Assembly: GCF_900078335.1 (NCBI RefSeq)
Contig: NZ_FKBR01000005.1
Span: forward strand, 40,286 to 104,285
DNA: 64,000 nt
Reading direction: 5' to 3'
Origin: Bordetella trematum
Lineage (GTDB): Bacteria; Pseudomonadota; Gammaproteobacteria; Burkholderiales; Burkholderiaceae_B
The notes below the pieces were generated by a model. The model ran no database searches and was not told the DNA's origin. It saw only the letters and a list, made by a program, of their open reading frames with translations. How positions within the stretch are numbered: the first letter of the stretch is position 1; each line of letters begins with the position of its first letter. Of the stretch, positions 8,870 to 19,240 are shown piece by piece. Made by a program: the position numbers and the translations under genes.

Positions 8870-9315
8870 TGCAGATTCCCACCGATCCGCAAGCGCTGGC
8901 CGATGCGGTCAGCGAAGCGATGTTCGCCGAGGATGCAGCCTCCCAGGGGCTGGGCATGAAGGTCGTTGAAAGCGGCCCAGGCTATGCCAGGCTCACCATG
9001 ACGGTGCGCCCCGACATGCTCAACGGCCACAAGACCTGCCACGGCGGTTTCATCTTTGCCCTGGCCGACAGTTGCTTCGCCTTTGCCTGCAATTCGCGCA
9101 ATGTCAGCACCGTGGCCTCCGGCTGCGTGATCGACTATCTGGCGCCGGGCTTTGAGGGCGATGTCCTGACCGCGGTCGGGCAGGAGCGCTCGCTGGCCGG
9201 GCGTACCGGCGTCTATGACGTCACCGTCACCAATCAGGAGGGGCGCAACGTCGCCATTTTCCGCGGCCGCTCGTATCGAATAAAAGGGCAGATCATCGGT
9301 CAAGCCGAGACCTGA
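8866..9315 (+). CDS. paaI: hydroxyphenylacetyl-CoA thioesterase PaaI
   Basis: PaaI is a hot-dog fold thioesterase that releases CoA from dead-end aromatic CoA esters and so rescues the pathway. The 149-residue product shows the family core: KTCHGGFIFALADSCFAFACNS near residues 55-75 with the catalytic region, then DYLAPGFEGD and the C-terminal GRSYRIKG. Two consecutive ATG codons (8866 and 8869) can start it; the first overlaps the paaG stop by four bases. Confidence 0.94.
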   Translation: MMQIPTDPQALADAVSEAMFAEDAASQGLGMKVVESGPGYARLTMTVRPDMLNGHKTCHGGFIFALADSCFAFACNSRNVSTVASGCVIDYLAPGFEGDVLTAVGQERSLAGRTGVYDVTVTNQEGRNVAIFRGRSYRIKGQIIGQAET

Positions 9316-9385
9316 GCCCCGAGGATTTCCTTGTTGCGAATGCGGCCCCGGAGGGGGCCGCGCTGAATTTCAGGAGTGAGACACC

Positions 9386-10702
<1,317 letters not shown>

Positions 10703-10717
10703 CGGGTCGCGAGGAGG

Positions 10718-10744
10718 AAAACGGGCCGCGGCCCGTTTTTTTTG
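10718..10744 (+). terminator. intrinsic terminator of the paa operon
   Basis: A perfect palindromic stem (AACGGGCC/GGCCCGTT around a CG centre) is followed by a run of T residues, 15 bases after the paaK stop. Confidence 0.88.
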
Positions 10745-10781
10745 GCCCTCGAAGGGATGCAAAGGCGCAGCGGCAGGGACG

Positions 10782-10810
10782 AAAAAAAAGGCCGTCGGGA
10801 GACGGCCTTT
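10782..10810 (-). terminator. intrinsic terminator downstream of ggt
   Basis: AAGGCCGTC and GACGGCCTT pair around a GGGA loop, with eight A residues on the left that read as a U tract on the minus strand. It ends the leftward ggt transcript, whose stop is at 10856, and with the preceding structure isolates it from the paa operon. Confidence 0.85.
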
Positions 10811-10855
10811 GAGTGTTAATAAACGGTTGTTATGTTCGTGTCAGGGGGGCGTGCC

Positions 10856-12451
10856 TCAGAAGCCCACGGCCTGGCCGTCGCGGCGCGAGTCCGAGGCGGC
10901 GATATAGCCGCCGCCGGGCAGGCGCTGGATCAACTGGGCCGAGCCGAATTCCAGGCTGTCGGCCGGGGCCACGGCGACGTTGTGGCCGCGATCGCGCAGC
11001 GTCTGGACCACATCGGCCGGCAGGTGCGCCTCGACGTTGACCACCGGGCCGTTCTCGACCCGAAAGCGCGGGGCATCGCTCATGGCCTGCGGGTTCTGGC
11101 CGAAGGCGGCCAGTCGCGTGGTCATCTGCAGATGGCCCTGGGCCTGCATCGAGCCGCCCATCACGCCGAAAGACATCACCGGCTGGCCGTCCTTGCTCAG
11201 GAAGGCCGGAATGATGGTGTGCATGGGCTGCTTGCGCGGGCCGACCTGGTTGGCGTGGCCCGGGGTGAGCACGAAGTTCAGGCCGCGGTTGTGCAGGCTG
11301 ATGCCGGTGCCCGGCACCACCACGCCCGACCCGAAACCGTGGTAGTTGGACTGGATGAAGGACACCATGGTGCCTTGCGCATCGGCGGCGGTCAGGTAGA
11401 CCGTGCCGCCCGTGGACGGCGCGCCGGCCAGCGGCGTGGCGGCGCGGTCCATCGAGATCAGGCGGGCGCGCTCGGCCAGGTACGCCGGATCCAGCAAGGC
11501 GGCGGCGTTCACGCGCATGTGAGCCGGGTCGGCAATATGGTGATGCAGGTCGGCGAAGGCCAGTTTCATGGCTTCGATGCTGACGTGGTAGTAGTCGGCG
11601 CTGTCGCGGCCCATCGATTCGAGGTCGAACTGCTCCAGCATGCCCAGCGCCATCAGGGCCGAAATACCCTGGCCGTTGGGGGGGATCTCGTGCAGGCGGT
11701 AGCCGCGGAATCCTTGCGAGATCGGCTCGACCCATTCGGGCTTGTGGGCGGCCAGGTCGTCGACGGTGATGGCGCCGCCGGTTTCACGCGCGTAGGCCGC
11801 GATCTTCTCTGCCAGGGCGCCGCGGTAGAAACTCTCGCCGCCGCTGTCGGCAATGTCGCGCAGCGTGCGTGCCTGCTCAGGAAAGCGCCACCATTGACCG
11901 GCCTCGGGGGCCTTGCCGTCGGGCAGGAAGGCCTGCGCGAAACCGGGTTCTTTGGCCAGTCTGGGCGCCTGGGTGGCCCATTGGCGTGCGATGGTGGGCG
12001 AGATCGGGAAGCCGCGCTCGGCGTATTCGATGGCCGGCTCGAAGAGCTGGGCAAAGGGCAGTTTGCCGAAGCGCTCATGCAGCGCCTTCCAGCCGGCCAC
12101 CTGGCCGGGGACGGTGACCGTACCCCAGCCCGTGGGAGGCATGGTGTCGCGGCCGGCGAAATACTCGGGCGTCCAGGCAGCCGGAGAGCGGCCGCTGGAG
12201 TTCAGGCCATACAGCTTGCCCTCATGCCACACCAACGTGAACATGTCGCCGCCGATGCCGTTCATGACCGGCTCGACCACGGTCAGGGCGATGGCCGTGG
12301 CAATCGCGCTGTCGACCGCGTTGCCGCCGGCCAGCATCATGCGCAATCCTGCCTGTGCCGCCAGCGGCTGGCTGGTGGCGACCGTGTTGGAAGCAAGCAC
12401 GGGCATTTTTTTCGAGGCGTAGGGGAAAGTCCAATCAAAAGGCTGTGACAT
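10856..12451 (-). CDS. ggt: gamma-glutamyltransferase family protein (no signal peptide)
   Basis: This 531-residue protein belongs to the GGT family of N-terminal-nucleophile hydrolases that cleave or transfer gamma-glutamyl groups. The large-subunit start VLASNTVATSQPLAAQAGLRMM, the GGNAVDSAIATA block and the NGIGGDMF motif are clear. The expected autoprocessing site is the threonine in STGGTVYLTAAD near residue 350, and the small subunit has the SFIQSNYHGFGSGVVVPG and GVMGGSMQAQGH blocks. There is no signal peptide, so it resembles the cytosolic YwrD type rather than the periplasmic E. coli enzyme. It is divergent from a GntR regulator gene. Confidence 0.9.
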   Translation of the reverse strand: MSQPFDWTFPYASKKMPVLASNTVATSQPLAAQAGLRMMLAGGNAVDSAIATAIALTVVEPVMNGIGGDMFTLVWHEGKLYGLNSSGRSPAAWTPEYFAGRDTMPPTGWGTVTVPGQVAGWKALHERFGKLPFAQLFEPAIEYAERGFPISPTIARQWATQAPRLAKEPGFAQAFLPDGKAPEAGQWWRFPEQARTLRDIADSGGESFYRGALAEKIAAYARETGGAITVDDLAAHKPEWVEPISQGFRGYRLHEIPPNGQGISALMALGMLEQFDLESMGRDSADYYHVSIEAMKLAFADLHHHIADPAHMRVNAAALLDPAYLAERARLISMDRAATPLAGAPSTGGTVYLTAADAQGTMVSFIQSNYHGFGSGVVVPGTGISLHNRGLNFVLTPGHANQVGPRKQPMHTIIPAFLSKDGQPVMSFGVMGGSMQAQGHLQMTTRLAAFGQNPQAMSDAPRFRVENGPVVNVEAHLPADVVQTLRDRGHNVAVAPADSLEFGSAQLIQRLPGGGYIAASDSRRDGQAVGF

Positions 12452-12520
12452 GGCAGGGCGTTTGCAAAAGGAGTTCGGCGCGACAGGGATCGCGCAGGGT
12501 GGCGAATTGTATTCTTGGAT

Positions 12521-12534
12521 AATTGGATCCAGTT
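12521..12534. promoter_or_regulatory. candidate GntR operator between ggt and the gntR-type gene
   Basis: AATTGGATCCAGTT is a near-palindrome (12 of 14 positions symmetric, core TGGATCCA) in the divergent intergenic region. FCD-type GntR regulators commonly bind short palindromes of this kind next to their own gene. Assignment is by position and symmetry only. Confidence 0.4.
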
Positions 12535-12627
12535 TTATGTTAGCCTAGTTTTGCCCTGCATATCCGGATTCCCGGTAGCCGGTGGCGATATCATTCATCC
12601 CCCTGACTTTTCCGCCCCGACCTCGCC

Positions 12628-13257
12628 TTGCACAAATCCGCCCTGACGGCCGAAGAAGAGGCCTATCAATTCATCCAGCAGCAGATCCGCCTGGGTCAGT
12701 TCGAGCCGGGCATGCGCCTGGTGCCGGAGACCATCGCCAGCCAGATCGACACCAGCCGCATGCCGGTGCGCAGCGCGCTGCGCCGGCTGGCCGCCGAGGG
12801 CCTGGTGGAAATCCGGGCCAACCGCAGCGCCGTGGTGCGGGGCCTGAACCGCGAGGACATGCGAGAGGTCTTCGAGATGCGCGCCGTGCTCGAAGGGCTG
12901 GCGATACGCAATGCGGTGGCCAACATGGGGCCGCAGGCCATGCGCCGTCTGCGTGGGATGCTGGATCTGCTGGCCGAGGACGATATCGACTGGACCACGG
13001 CCCACCGTGAATTCCATGAGTACCTCTGCAGCTTCTGCAACCAGCCCCGGTTGCTGGGTCAGATCGCCGAGCTGCATACGGTGGTCGAACCGTACATGCG
13101 GTTGTGGTCCGCCCAGCCCGAGCATGGCCTGCGTGCGCGCGCCTCGCACGACGCCTTGATCGAAGTGCTGCGCACCGGCGATCCGCAGGCCTGCGAACAG
13201 GCCATGCGCGAGCACGTGATGCGCACCGTGCCCGCTTTGCTGGCGTTTCTGCGCTAG
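12628..13257 (+). CDS. GntR family regulator, FCD domain
   Basis: The 209-residue product has an N-terminal winged helix (EEAYQFIQQQIRLGQFEPGMRL, then SRMPVRSALRRLAAEGLVEI near residues 45-65) and a C-terminal all-helical FCD ligand domain with VFEMRAVLEGLAIRNA, HREFHEYL and the late HDALIEVLRTGD and AMREHVMR histidine blocks that usually bind a metal and a carboxylate. It starts with TTG at 12628. It lies between ggt and the TRAP transporter genes and probably controls one or both. Its stop is 12 bases from the convergent TRAP large-permease gene. Confidence 0.9.
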   Translation: MHKSALTAEEEAYQFIQQQIRLGQFEPGMRLVPETIASQIDTSRMPVRSALRRLAAEGLVEIRANRSAVVRGLNREDMREVFEMRAVLEGLAIRNAVANMGPQAMRRLRGMLDLLAEDDIDWTTAHREFHEYLCSFCNQPRLLGQIAELHTVVEPYMRLWSAQPEHGLRARASHDALIEVLRTGDPQACEQAMREHVMRTVPALLAFLR

Positions 13258-13269
13258 GCCAGCGTCGGC

Positions 13270-14547
13270 CTATCTGGCGTAGACCAGATCGCGCAGGCCC
13301 AGCGACAAACCGGGCCAGTAGGTGATCACCAGCAGGCATACCAGCACGACGCCCACGAAGGGCAGCAGCGGCCGGATCAGGCGTTCTACCGGCAGCTTGG
13401 CGACCGCGCAGGCGGCAAACAGATTCACGCCGAAGGGCGGCGTGACCATGCCCAGCGCCAGATTCACCACCATGATGATGCCGAAATGCACCGGCTCGAC
13501 GCCGAACTGCATGGCGACCGGCAGCAGCAGTGGCGCCAGCACGACGATGGAGGCCGAGGTTTCGATGAACATGCCGATGACGAACAGCGCGGCGTTGATC
13601 CCGAGCAAAAAGCCTGTCTGGCTGTCGAACAGCTGCGACAGCCATTGACCCAGCGCGTCCGGAATGCCGGCGCGATTGAGCAGAAAGCTGAACACGCCGG
13701 CGTTGGCGATCAGGAACATGATCACGGCCGTGGAGATCACCGAGCGGTGCAGGGTGAGCGAAATGTCCGGCAGCTTCAGGCGCCGGTAGACCAGGGTGCC
13801 GATCAGCACGGCGTACACCACCGCCACCACCGAGGCTTCGGTGGGTGTGAAGATGCCCCCGTAGATGCCGCCCAGGATGATGACCGGCATCAGCAGTGCC
13901 AGCCAGGCGCGCTTGAAGGCCTGCCACAGCGGCAGGCGGCCTTCGCCATCGCGTTTGCCCAGCCCGTTGCGCCGGGCGTAGAGCCACACGTAGACCATCA
14001 GCGCCAGGCCGATCAGGATGCCGGGCACCACGCCGGCGATGAACAGTTCGCCGGTCGAGGTGTCGGTCGAGACGGCATAGAGAATCATCGGAATGGATGG
14101 GGGGATGATCACCCCCAGTTCGGCCGCGCTGGCCTGCAGCGAGGCGGCGAAGGGCGCCGGATAGCCGTGGCGCACCATCGCCGGGATCAGGATGGCGCCG
14201 ACCGCGAAGGTGGTGGCCACGCTGGAGCCGGCCACGGCGGCGAAGATCATGCAGGTCAGCACGCAGGTGCAGGCCAGCCCGCCCTGCATGCCACCCACCA
14301 GACTCTTGGCGAACTCCACCATGCGTTCCGATATCCCGCCGGCTTCCATGAGGTTGCCGGCCAGGATGAAGAAGGGGATGGCCACCAGGGGGTATTTGTC
14401 GAGCGCGGCATAGATCTGCTGCGCGAACACCAGCCAGGGCAGCCCGCCCACGGAGATGCCGGTCAGCGCGGCCAGGCCGATGGCAATGGCCACCGGCACC
14501 GACAGGCCGAAGAAGATCAGCATGGAAAGAATCATCAACTGCGACAT
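13270..14547 (-). CDS. TRAP transporter large permease (DctM family)
   Basis: This 425-residue membrane protein is the large (about 12-13 TM) subunit of a tripartite ATP-independent periplasmic transporter and moves the substrate across the inner membrane with a sodium or proton gradient. It has the DctM signatures FFILAGNLMEAGGIS near residue 58, FAAVAGSSVATTFAVGAI near 105, IIPPSIPMILYAV near 150 and PPFGVNLFAACAVA near the end. It is the last gene of the leftward dctP-dctQ-dctM set. Confidence 0.94.
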   Translation of the reverse strand: MSQLMILSMLIFFGLSVPVAIAIGLAALTGISVGGLPWLVFAQQIYAALDKYPLVAIPFFILAGNLMEAGGISERMVEFAKSLVGGMQGGLACTCVLTCMIFAAVAGSSVATTFAVGAILIPAMVRHGYPAPFAASLQASAAELGVIIPPSIPMILYAVSTDTSTGELFIAGVVPGILIGLALMVYVWLYARRNGLGKRDGEGRLPLWQAFKRAWLALLMPVIILGGIYGGIFTPTEASVVAVVYAVLIGTLVYRRLKLPDISLTLHRSVISTAVIMFLIANAGVFSFLLNRAGIPDALGQWLSQLFDSQTGFLLGINAALFVIGMFIETSASIVVLAPLLLPVAMQFGVEPVHFGIIMVVNLALGMVTPPFGVNLFAACAVAKLPVERLIRPLLPFVGVVLVCLLVITYWPGLSLGLRDLVYAR

Positions 14548-14628
14548 GGTCTACTGCCTGAAACGATGCAGCGTCCGCTGCGGAAGGCCGCCGCGCGGGG
14601 CGGGGGCGGTTCGTTCAAGTACGCCGGC

Positions 14629-15129
14629 TCAGCCCTGGGCGTCGTTGCGCTGCGGGGCGGCCTGCGCGGGCCCTTGGGCCCAGCGGGCGATGATGGCCAG
14701 CGCTGCCAGCGTGGCCCCGACCGGGATGGCCAGGTAGATCCAGGAAATGGAGATGTCCAGGCTGGGCACGTTCTGGAAGCGCACGCGCCAGGTCATCTGG
14801 CCGCCTATCCAGGCCAGCATCACCATGAAGACGGTGCAGATCAGAGCGATGAGGTGCTCCAGCAGGCGCTGCGCCCGTCCGGCCAGGGCGTTGCGCAGCA
14901 GTTCGACGCTGATCATGGCGCCATGACGAAAGGCCAGCGCCACGCCCAGGAGCACGGCCCAGATGAGCAGGGCGCGCGTGGCGACCTCGCTCCAGTCGGC
15001 GGGTGAGCGCAGCACGAAACGAGCGATCACCTGATAGAAGGCGCAGGCCGCCGCCGCGACCAGCAGGCATTGGGCCAGCAGCGACACGAGCGTGAACAGC
15101 CGGCGTTCGGCAAGACAGAGCAAAGACAT
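14629..15129 (-). CDS. TRAP transporter small permease (DctQ family)
   Basis: The 166-residue protein has four predicted membrane helices and the DctQ block RFVLRSPADWSEVATRALLIWAV near residues 37-60, followed by FRHGAMISVELL. It bridges the binding protein and the large permease in the inner membrane. It is located between the TRAP binding-protein and large-permease genes, with an 81-base gap before the latter that contains no gene. Confidence 0.9.
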   Translation of the reverse strand: MSLLCLAERRLFTLVSLLAQCLLVAAAACAFYQVIARFVLRSPADWSEVATRALLIWAVLLGVALAFRHGAMISVELLRNALAGRAQRLLEHLIALICTVFMVMLAWIGGQMTWRVRFQNVPSLDISISWIYLAIPVGATLAALAIIARWAQGPAQAAPQRNDAQG

Positions 15130-15198
15130 GGCGAATCACCCGTAAGAGAGAGACGAAACAGCGCAGCCGCCTGAAAGGGCGGCTGCGGCTGATGGCGC

Positions 15199-16167
15199 TT
15201 ACTGGGTGTCGCGGATCGCGTCGATCAGCTTCTTGTCGAATTTCTTGTAATACTCGGGGTAGGCCGGCTGGACGGCCTCGGCGAAGGCCTTGCGATCGAC
15301 CTCGGTGACCTGCATGCCTTCTTTCTTGAGCTGCTCTACGCCGGTTTTCTCGATGTTGTCGACGTAATCGCGCATGGCCTGGGCCGACGCCTTGCCGGCC
15401 TGGTCGAATTTGGCCTTGTCGTCGGCGCTCAGGTCGTTATAGGCGTTGGCGGACATCAGGATCAGGGCCGGGCCGTAGACGTGGCCGCTCAAGGCCAGGT
15501 GCTTTTGCAGTTGCGACAGCTTGGCCGAGGTGATCACCGAGAGCGGATTCTCCTGGCCGTCGATGGTGCCTTGCTGCAGGGCGGTGGCCACTTCCGGCCA
15601 GGCCATCGGGGTGGGCAGGATGCCGATCTGGCGGAAGGCCGTAATATGGATCGGATTCTCGGTGGTGCGGATTTTCAGGCCCTTGGCGTCGGCAGGCGTA
15701 CTGACCGGGCGCACATTGTTGGTCAGGTGGCGAAAGCCCTGTTCGCCCCAGGCCAGGGCGACGATGCCGCGCTCGGGGAACTTGGCGAGCATATCCTGGC
15801 CTATCTTGCTGTCGAGCACGGCGCGCGCATGGGGCAGGTCGCGCAGCAGGAAAGGAATGTCGAACACCCCGGTCTCGGGAACGAAGTTCAGCGTGGCGCC
15901 GGTGGAGACGATGGCCAGATCGATGGTGCCGATCTGCAGGCCTTCGATGACTTCGCGTTCGCCGCCCAGGGCGCTGTTGGCGAACTGCTGGATCTTGTAC
16001 TTGCCCTGGCTGGATTCTTCAATGGACTTGGCGAAGGCGTCTGCCCCGGCGCCATAGTGCGAAGAGGTCGACAGGGCATAAGCCATCTTGAGGGGGGCTT
16101 GGGCGCTGGCGGACGTTGCAAACGCGCAGGCGGCCACCAGGCCGGCGACAAGCCAGGACTTACGCAT
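15199..16167 (-). CDS. TRAP transporter substrate-binding protein (DctP family)
   Basis: The 322-residue product starts with a Sec signal peptide (MRKSWLVAGLVAACAFATSASAQA with cleavage after SAQA likely) and continues as a DctP-type periplasmic binding protein: ALGGEREVIEGLQIGTIDL near residues 70-90, the arginine-containing GLKIRTTENP near 160 that normally binds the substrate carboxylate, and TIDGQENPLSVI near 205. ATG 16167 follows GGAGAAGACATT. It is the first gene of the operon. The ligand is unknown; the family binds organic acids. Confidence 0.93.
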   Translation of the reverse strand: MRKSWLVAGLVAACAFATSASAQAPLKMAYALSTSSHYGAGADAFAKSIEESSQGKYKIQQFANSALGGEREVIEGLQIGTIDLAIVSTGATLNFVPETGVFDIPFLLRDLPHARAVLDSKIGQDMLAKFPERGIVALAWGEQGFRHLTNNVRPVSTPADAKGLKIRTTENPIHITAFRQIGILPTPMAWPEVATALQQGTIDGQENPLSVITSAKLSQLQKHLALSGHVYGPALILMSANAYNDLSADDKAKFDQAGKASAQAMRDYVDNIEKTGVEQLKKEGMQVTEVDRKAFAEAVQPAYPEYYKKFDKKLIDAIRDTQ

Positions 16168-16249
16168 AATGTCTTCTCCGAAGGTTGGGGTTTTTTTGTT
16201 TTCAGCGGCGGCCTTGTGGGCTGCCCTGCAGGAATAATAGCGGGATTCA

Positions 16250-18817
16250 ATGGCTAAACACGCGCGGGATTCGGATTCAACCATGATGGATTTCCCTGAT
16301 GGGCGCAGCGGCTGGCGCGCTGCCTGGCGGCTGGGCTGGAGCATGGCGCGGCGCGATGCGCGCGCCGGAGAGCTGCGTCTTCTGGCCCTGTCGCTGGTGG
16401 TCGCCGTGGCGGCGGTGACGAGCGTGGGCTTTCTTGCCGACCGGGTGTGGCGGGCGCTGGAGCGCGATGCCGCGCAGATGCTGGGCGCCGACGTGGTGCT
16501 GCAGGCCGATGCGCCGATCCCCCAGGAGCAGCTGGCCCAGGCCGCGCAGCACGGACTGCAAGTCACCCAGACCCTGCAGTTTCCTTCCATGGCGATGGCG
16601 GGCGATGCCGCGCAACTGGTTTCGGTCAAGGCCGTCAGCGCCGGGTATCCCTTGCGCGGCAGCCTGCGGGTGGCGCCGGCCCCTTTCGAGCCCGATGCGC
16701 TGACCCGCGATGTGCCGGCGCCCGGCACGGTCTGGGCCGATCCGCAGTTGCTGACCCTGCTTGGCCTGTCGGCAGGCGACACCCTCCAACTGGGCGATGC
16801 GACCCTGAAGGTGGAGCGGGTGCTCACCTATGAGCCTGACCGGGGCATGCAGTTTGTCAATGTGGCGCCGCGCCTCATGATCAACCGGGCGGACCTGCCG
16901 GCCACGGGGCTGGTAACCGAAGGCAGCCGGATCGGTTACGCCATGCTGGCGGCAGGCGACCCGGCCGCCGTCGCCGGCTTCGAGGGCTGGCTGGGCCAGC
17001 ACCTGCAGCGCGGGCAGCAGTTGGCCACGCTGGAGTCGGGCCGACCGGAGATGCGCCGCATGCTGGATCGCGCACAGCGCTTCCTTGGGCTGGTGGCCTT
17101 GCTGGCGGTGCTGATCTCGGCTGTGGCCGTGGCGCTGGCCGCAGGCCGTTTCATGGCGCGTCATCGCGACGGCGTGGCGGTCATGCGCTGCCTGGGGGCC
17201 AGCCAGACGCTTGTCACACGCATGCTGTGGGTCGAGTTTCTGTTGCTGGGTCTGGCAGCCAGTCTGGTGGGTTGTCTGGTGGGCCTTGGCGTGCATCAGG
17301 CGCTGGTGTCGGCCCTGGCCGGCCTGATCGACACGCAACTGCCCGCCGTGTCGTGGCAGCCGGCAGCCCAGGGTTTGCTGACCGGTCTGTGCATGCTGCT
17401 GGGCTTTGCCCTGCCGTCGCTGGCCCGGCTGCGCCAGGTGCCCCCGGCACGGGTGCTGCGGCGCGAAGAGGGCGGCCTGCCGGGGCGCAGCCTGGGCGCT
17501 TATGCGCTGGGGGCGGTGGGCCTGGCCTTGCTGATCTGGTGGGTGGCGGGCGATACGCGTCTGGCCCTGGCCGCCGCCGGCGGCTTTGCGCTGGCGCTGG
17601 GTGTGTTCGCTGCCGTGGCGGCGCTGTGCGTGCAGGCGCTGGCGCGGGTGCGCCGCAGCCTGGCGGGCGCGCCGGCCTTGCGCTTTGCCCTGGCTGGCGT
17701 GGTGCGTCGGCGCGCGGCCACCATCACCCAGGTCTGCGCCCTGGCCGTGGGTTTGATGGCCTTGCTGTTGCTGGCGCTGACGCGCAGCGATCTCGTCGAG
17801 GGCTGGCGCCATGCGGTGCCGGCCGATGCGCCCAATCGTTTCCTGATCAACATCCAGCCCGAGCAGCGCGAGCCGGTGCTGGCGCGTCTGCAGGCGGCGG
17901 GCTTGCAGGCGGCGTCGGCCGGCGAGTCGCCGTTGTGGCCCATGGTGCGTGGACGGCTGGTCGAGATCAACGGCAAGCCGGCCAACCCGGACGACTACAG
18001 CCAGGATCGCGCCAAGCGTCTGCTGGATCGCGAGTTCAACCTTTCTTATGTCGAGCAGGCCCCGGCCGGCAACCGCCTGCTGTCCGGCCGTTGGCTCGAT
18101 CCGGCTGCCCATGAGGTGTCGCTGGAGTCCGGGCTGGCCACCACGCTGGGCCTGAAAGCGGGTGATGTGTTGACTTTCGACGTGGCGGGCGAGGCCGTGC
18201 CCGTGACCGTCGCGGGCACGCGCCGGGTCGATTGGGATACCATGCGCGTGAACTTCTTCGCCATCCTGTCGCCGGCCGCGCTGGCCGACAAGCCGCAAAG
18301 CTGGATCACGGCCTTTCATCTGCCGCCTGAGCGCGCAGGGGTGCTGCGCGATCTGGTGCGCGAGTTTCCCAACCTGACGGTCTTCGATGTCGGGGCGATT
18401 CTGGCGCAGTTGCAGACGGTGCTCGAAGAAGTCGTGGCGGCGGTGCAGTTGCTGTTCCTGTTCACGGTCGGCGCCGGAGTGCTGGTGCTGGCCACGGCGC
18501 TGTCGTCCACGCGCGATGAGCGCCTGCGCGAAGCGGCGATTCTGCGCGCGCTGGGCGCTACGCGCGCGCAGCTGGCGCGCGCTCAGCGCCTGGAGCTGAT
18601 GGCCATCGGTGCGCTGGCCGGCCTGCTGGCGGCTGCCGGCGCCTGGGCCGTGGCCTGGCTGCTGTCGACCCAGGTATTCGAATTCGCCCTTACGCCCAGC
18701 CTGTGGCCCTGGCTGGCAGGCCTGGCGGGGGGCATGGGCGCGGCGGGGCTGGCCGGTATGCTGGCCTTGCGCGGGGTATTGCGTGCGCCGCCCCTGGTAA
18801 CTTTGCGAGATGCATGA
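16250..18817 (+). CDS. ABC-type permease, FtsX/YbbP-like, without a partner ATPase nearby
   Basis: This 855-residue inner-membrane protein has the two-repeat FtsX/MacB layout: a TM helix near residues 40-60, a periplasmic domain, a cluster of TM helices from about 275 to 510, a second periplasmic domain, and three C-terminal helices from about 735. The RDGVAVMRCLGASQ and LREAAILRALGATRAQL coupling segments are typical of YbbP, which works with the ATPase YbbA. No ATPase gene is adjacent. Several ATG codons exist near the start (16250, about 16283, about 16286). Its TGA overlaps the start of the truncated haemoglobin gene. Confidence 0.85.
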   Translation: MAKHARDSDSTMMDFPDGRSGWRAAWRLGWSMARRDARAGELRLLALSLVVAVAAVTSVGFLADRVWRALERDAAQMLGADVVLQADAPIPQEQLAQAAQHGLQVTQTLQFPSMAMAGDAAQLVSVKAVSAGYPLRGSLRVAPAPFEPDALTRDVPAPGTVWADPQLLTLLGLSAGDTLQLGDATLKVERVLTYEPDRGMQFVNVAPRLMINRADLPATGLVTEGSRIGYAMLAAGDPAAVAGFEGWLGQHLQRGQQLATLESGRPEMRRMLDRAQRFLGLVALLAVLISAVAVALAAGRFMARHRDGVAVMRCLGASQTLVTRMLWVEFLLLGLAASLVGCLVGLGVHQALVSALAGLIDTQLPAVSWQPAAQGLLTGLCMLLGFALPSLARLRQVPPARVLRREEGGLPGRSLGAYALGAVGLALLIWWVAGDTRLALAAAGGFALALGVFAAVAALCVQALARVRRSLAGAPALRFALAGVVRRRAATITQVCALAVGLMALLLLALTRSDLVEGWRHAVPADAPNRFLINIQPEQREPVLARLQAAGLQAASAGESPLWPMVRGRLVEINGKPANPDDYSQDRAKRLLDREFNLSYVEQAPAGNRLLSGRWLDPAAHEVSLESGLATTLGLKAGDVLTFDVAGEAVPVTVAGTRRVDWDTMRVNFFAILSPAALADKPQSWITAFHLPPERAGVLRDLVREFPNLTVFDVGAILAQLQTVLEEVVAAVQLLFLFTVGAGVLVLATALSSTRDERLREAAILRALGATRAQLARAQRLELMAIGALAGLLAAAGAWAVAWLLSTQVFEFALTPSLWPWLAGLAGGMGAAGLAGMLALRGVLRAPPLVTLRDA

Positions 18818-19236
18818 TGACGACCACCCGAGTCGAAGCGGTCTTTGAGCCGCTGGATACCACCAAGACCATTTTCGAGCTGCTGGGCGGCGAGCCCGGC
18901 GTGCGGGCGCTGGTCGATCGCTTCTACGACCTGATGGATCTGGAGGCGGATTTCACCGCCTTGCGCGCCACCCACGGCGCCAGTCTGGACGCCGCGCGCG
19001 ACAAGCTGTTCTGGTTTCTCTGCGGCTATTTCGGCGGGCCGGACCATTACATCCAGCGCTTCGGCCACCCGCGGCTGAGGGCCCGCCATCTGCCTTTTTC
19101 GATTGGCGAGACCGAGCGTGACCAATGGGTGGCCTGCATGGGCCGGGCCATGCAGGATCAGCAGATCGATCCGGCGCTGGTCGAGCGCCTGCTGCATTCC
19201 TTTTTCGGCGTGGCCGACTGGATGCGCAACCGCTGA
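18814..19236 (+). CDS. group II truncated haemoglobin
   Basis: The 140-residue haem protein belongs to the 2-on-2 globins that bind oxygen or nitric oxide in the cytoplasm. It shows FELLGGEPGVRALVDRFYDLM (helices A-B), the GPDHYIQRFGHPRLRARHLPF segment carrying the proximal histidine, and DQWVACMGRAM with the tryptophan typical of group II. Two adjacent ATG codons (18814, 18817) can start it; the first overlaps the permease stop, suggesting coupled translation. It is convergent with trpA, with 4 bases between the stops. Confidence 0.93.
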   Translation: MMTTTRVEAVFEPLDTTKTIFELLGGEPGVRALVDRFYDLMDLEADFTALRATHGASLDAARDKLFWFLCGYFGGPDHYIQRFGHPRLRARHLPFSIGETERDQWVACMGRAMQDQQIDPALVERLLHSFFGVADWMRNR

Positions 19237-19240
19237 AGGC

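Noticed and set aside
13486..15006. Long 506-codon frame on the plus strand
   Set aside because: It is the complement of the TRAP permease genes, rich in His, Gln and Gly, typical of a shadow frame in GC-rich DNA.
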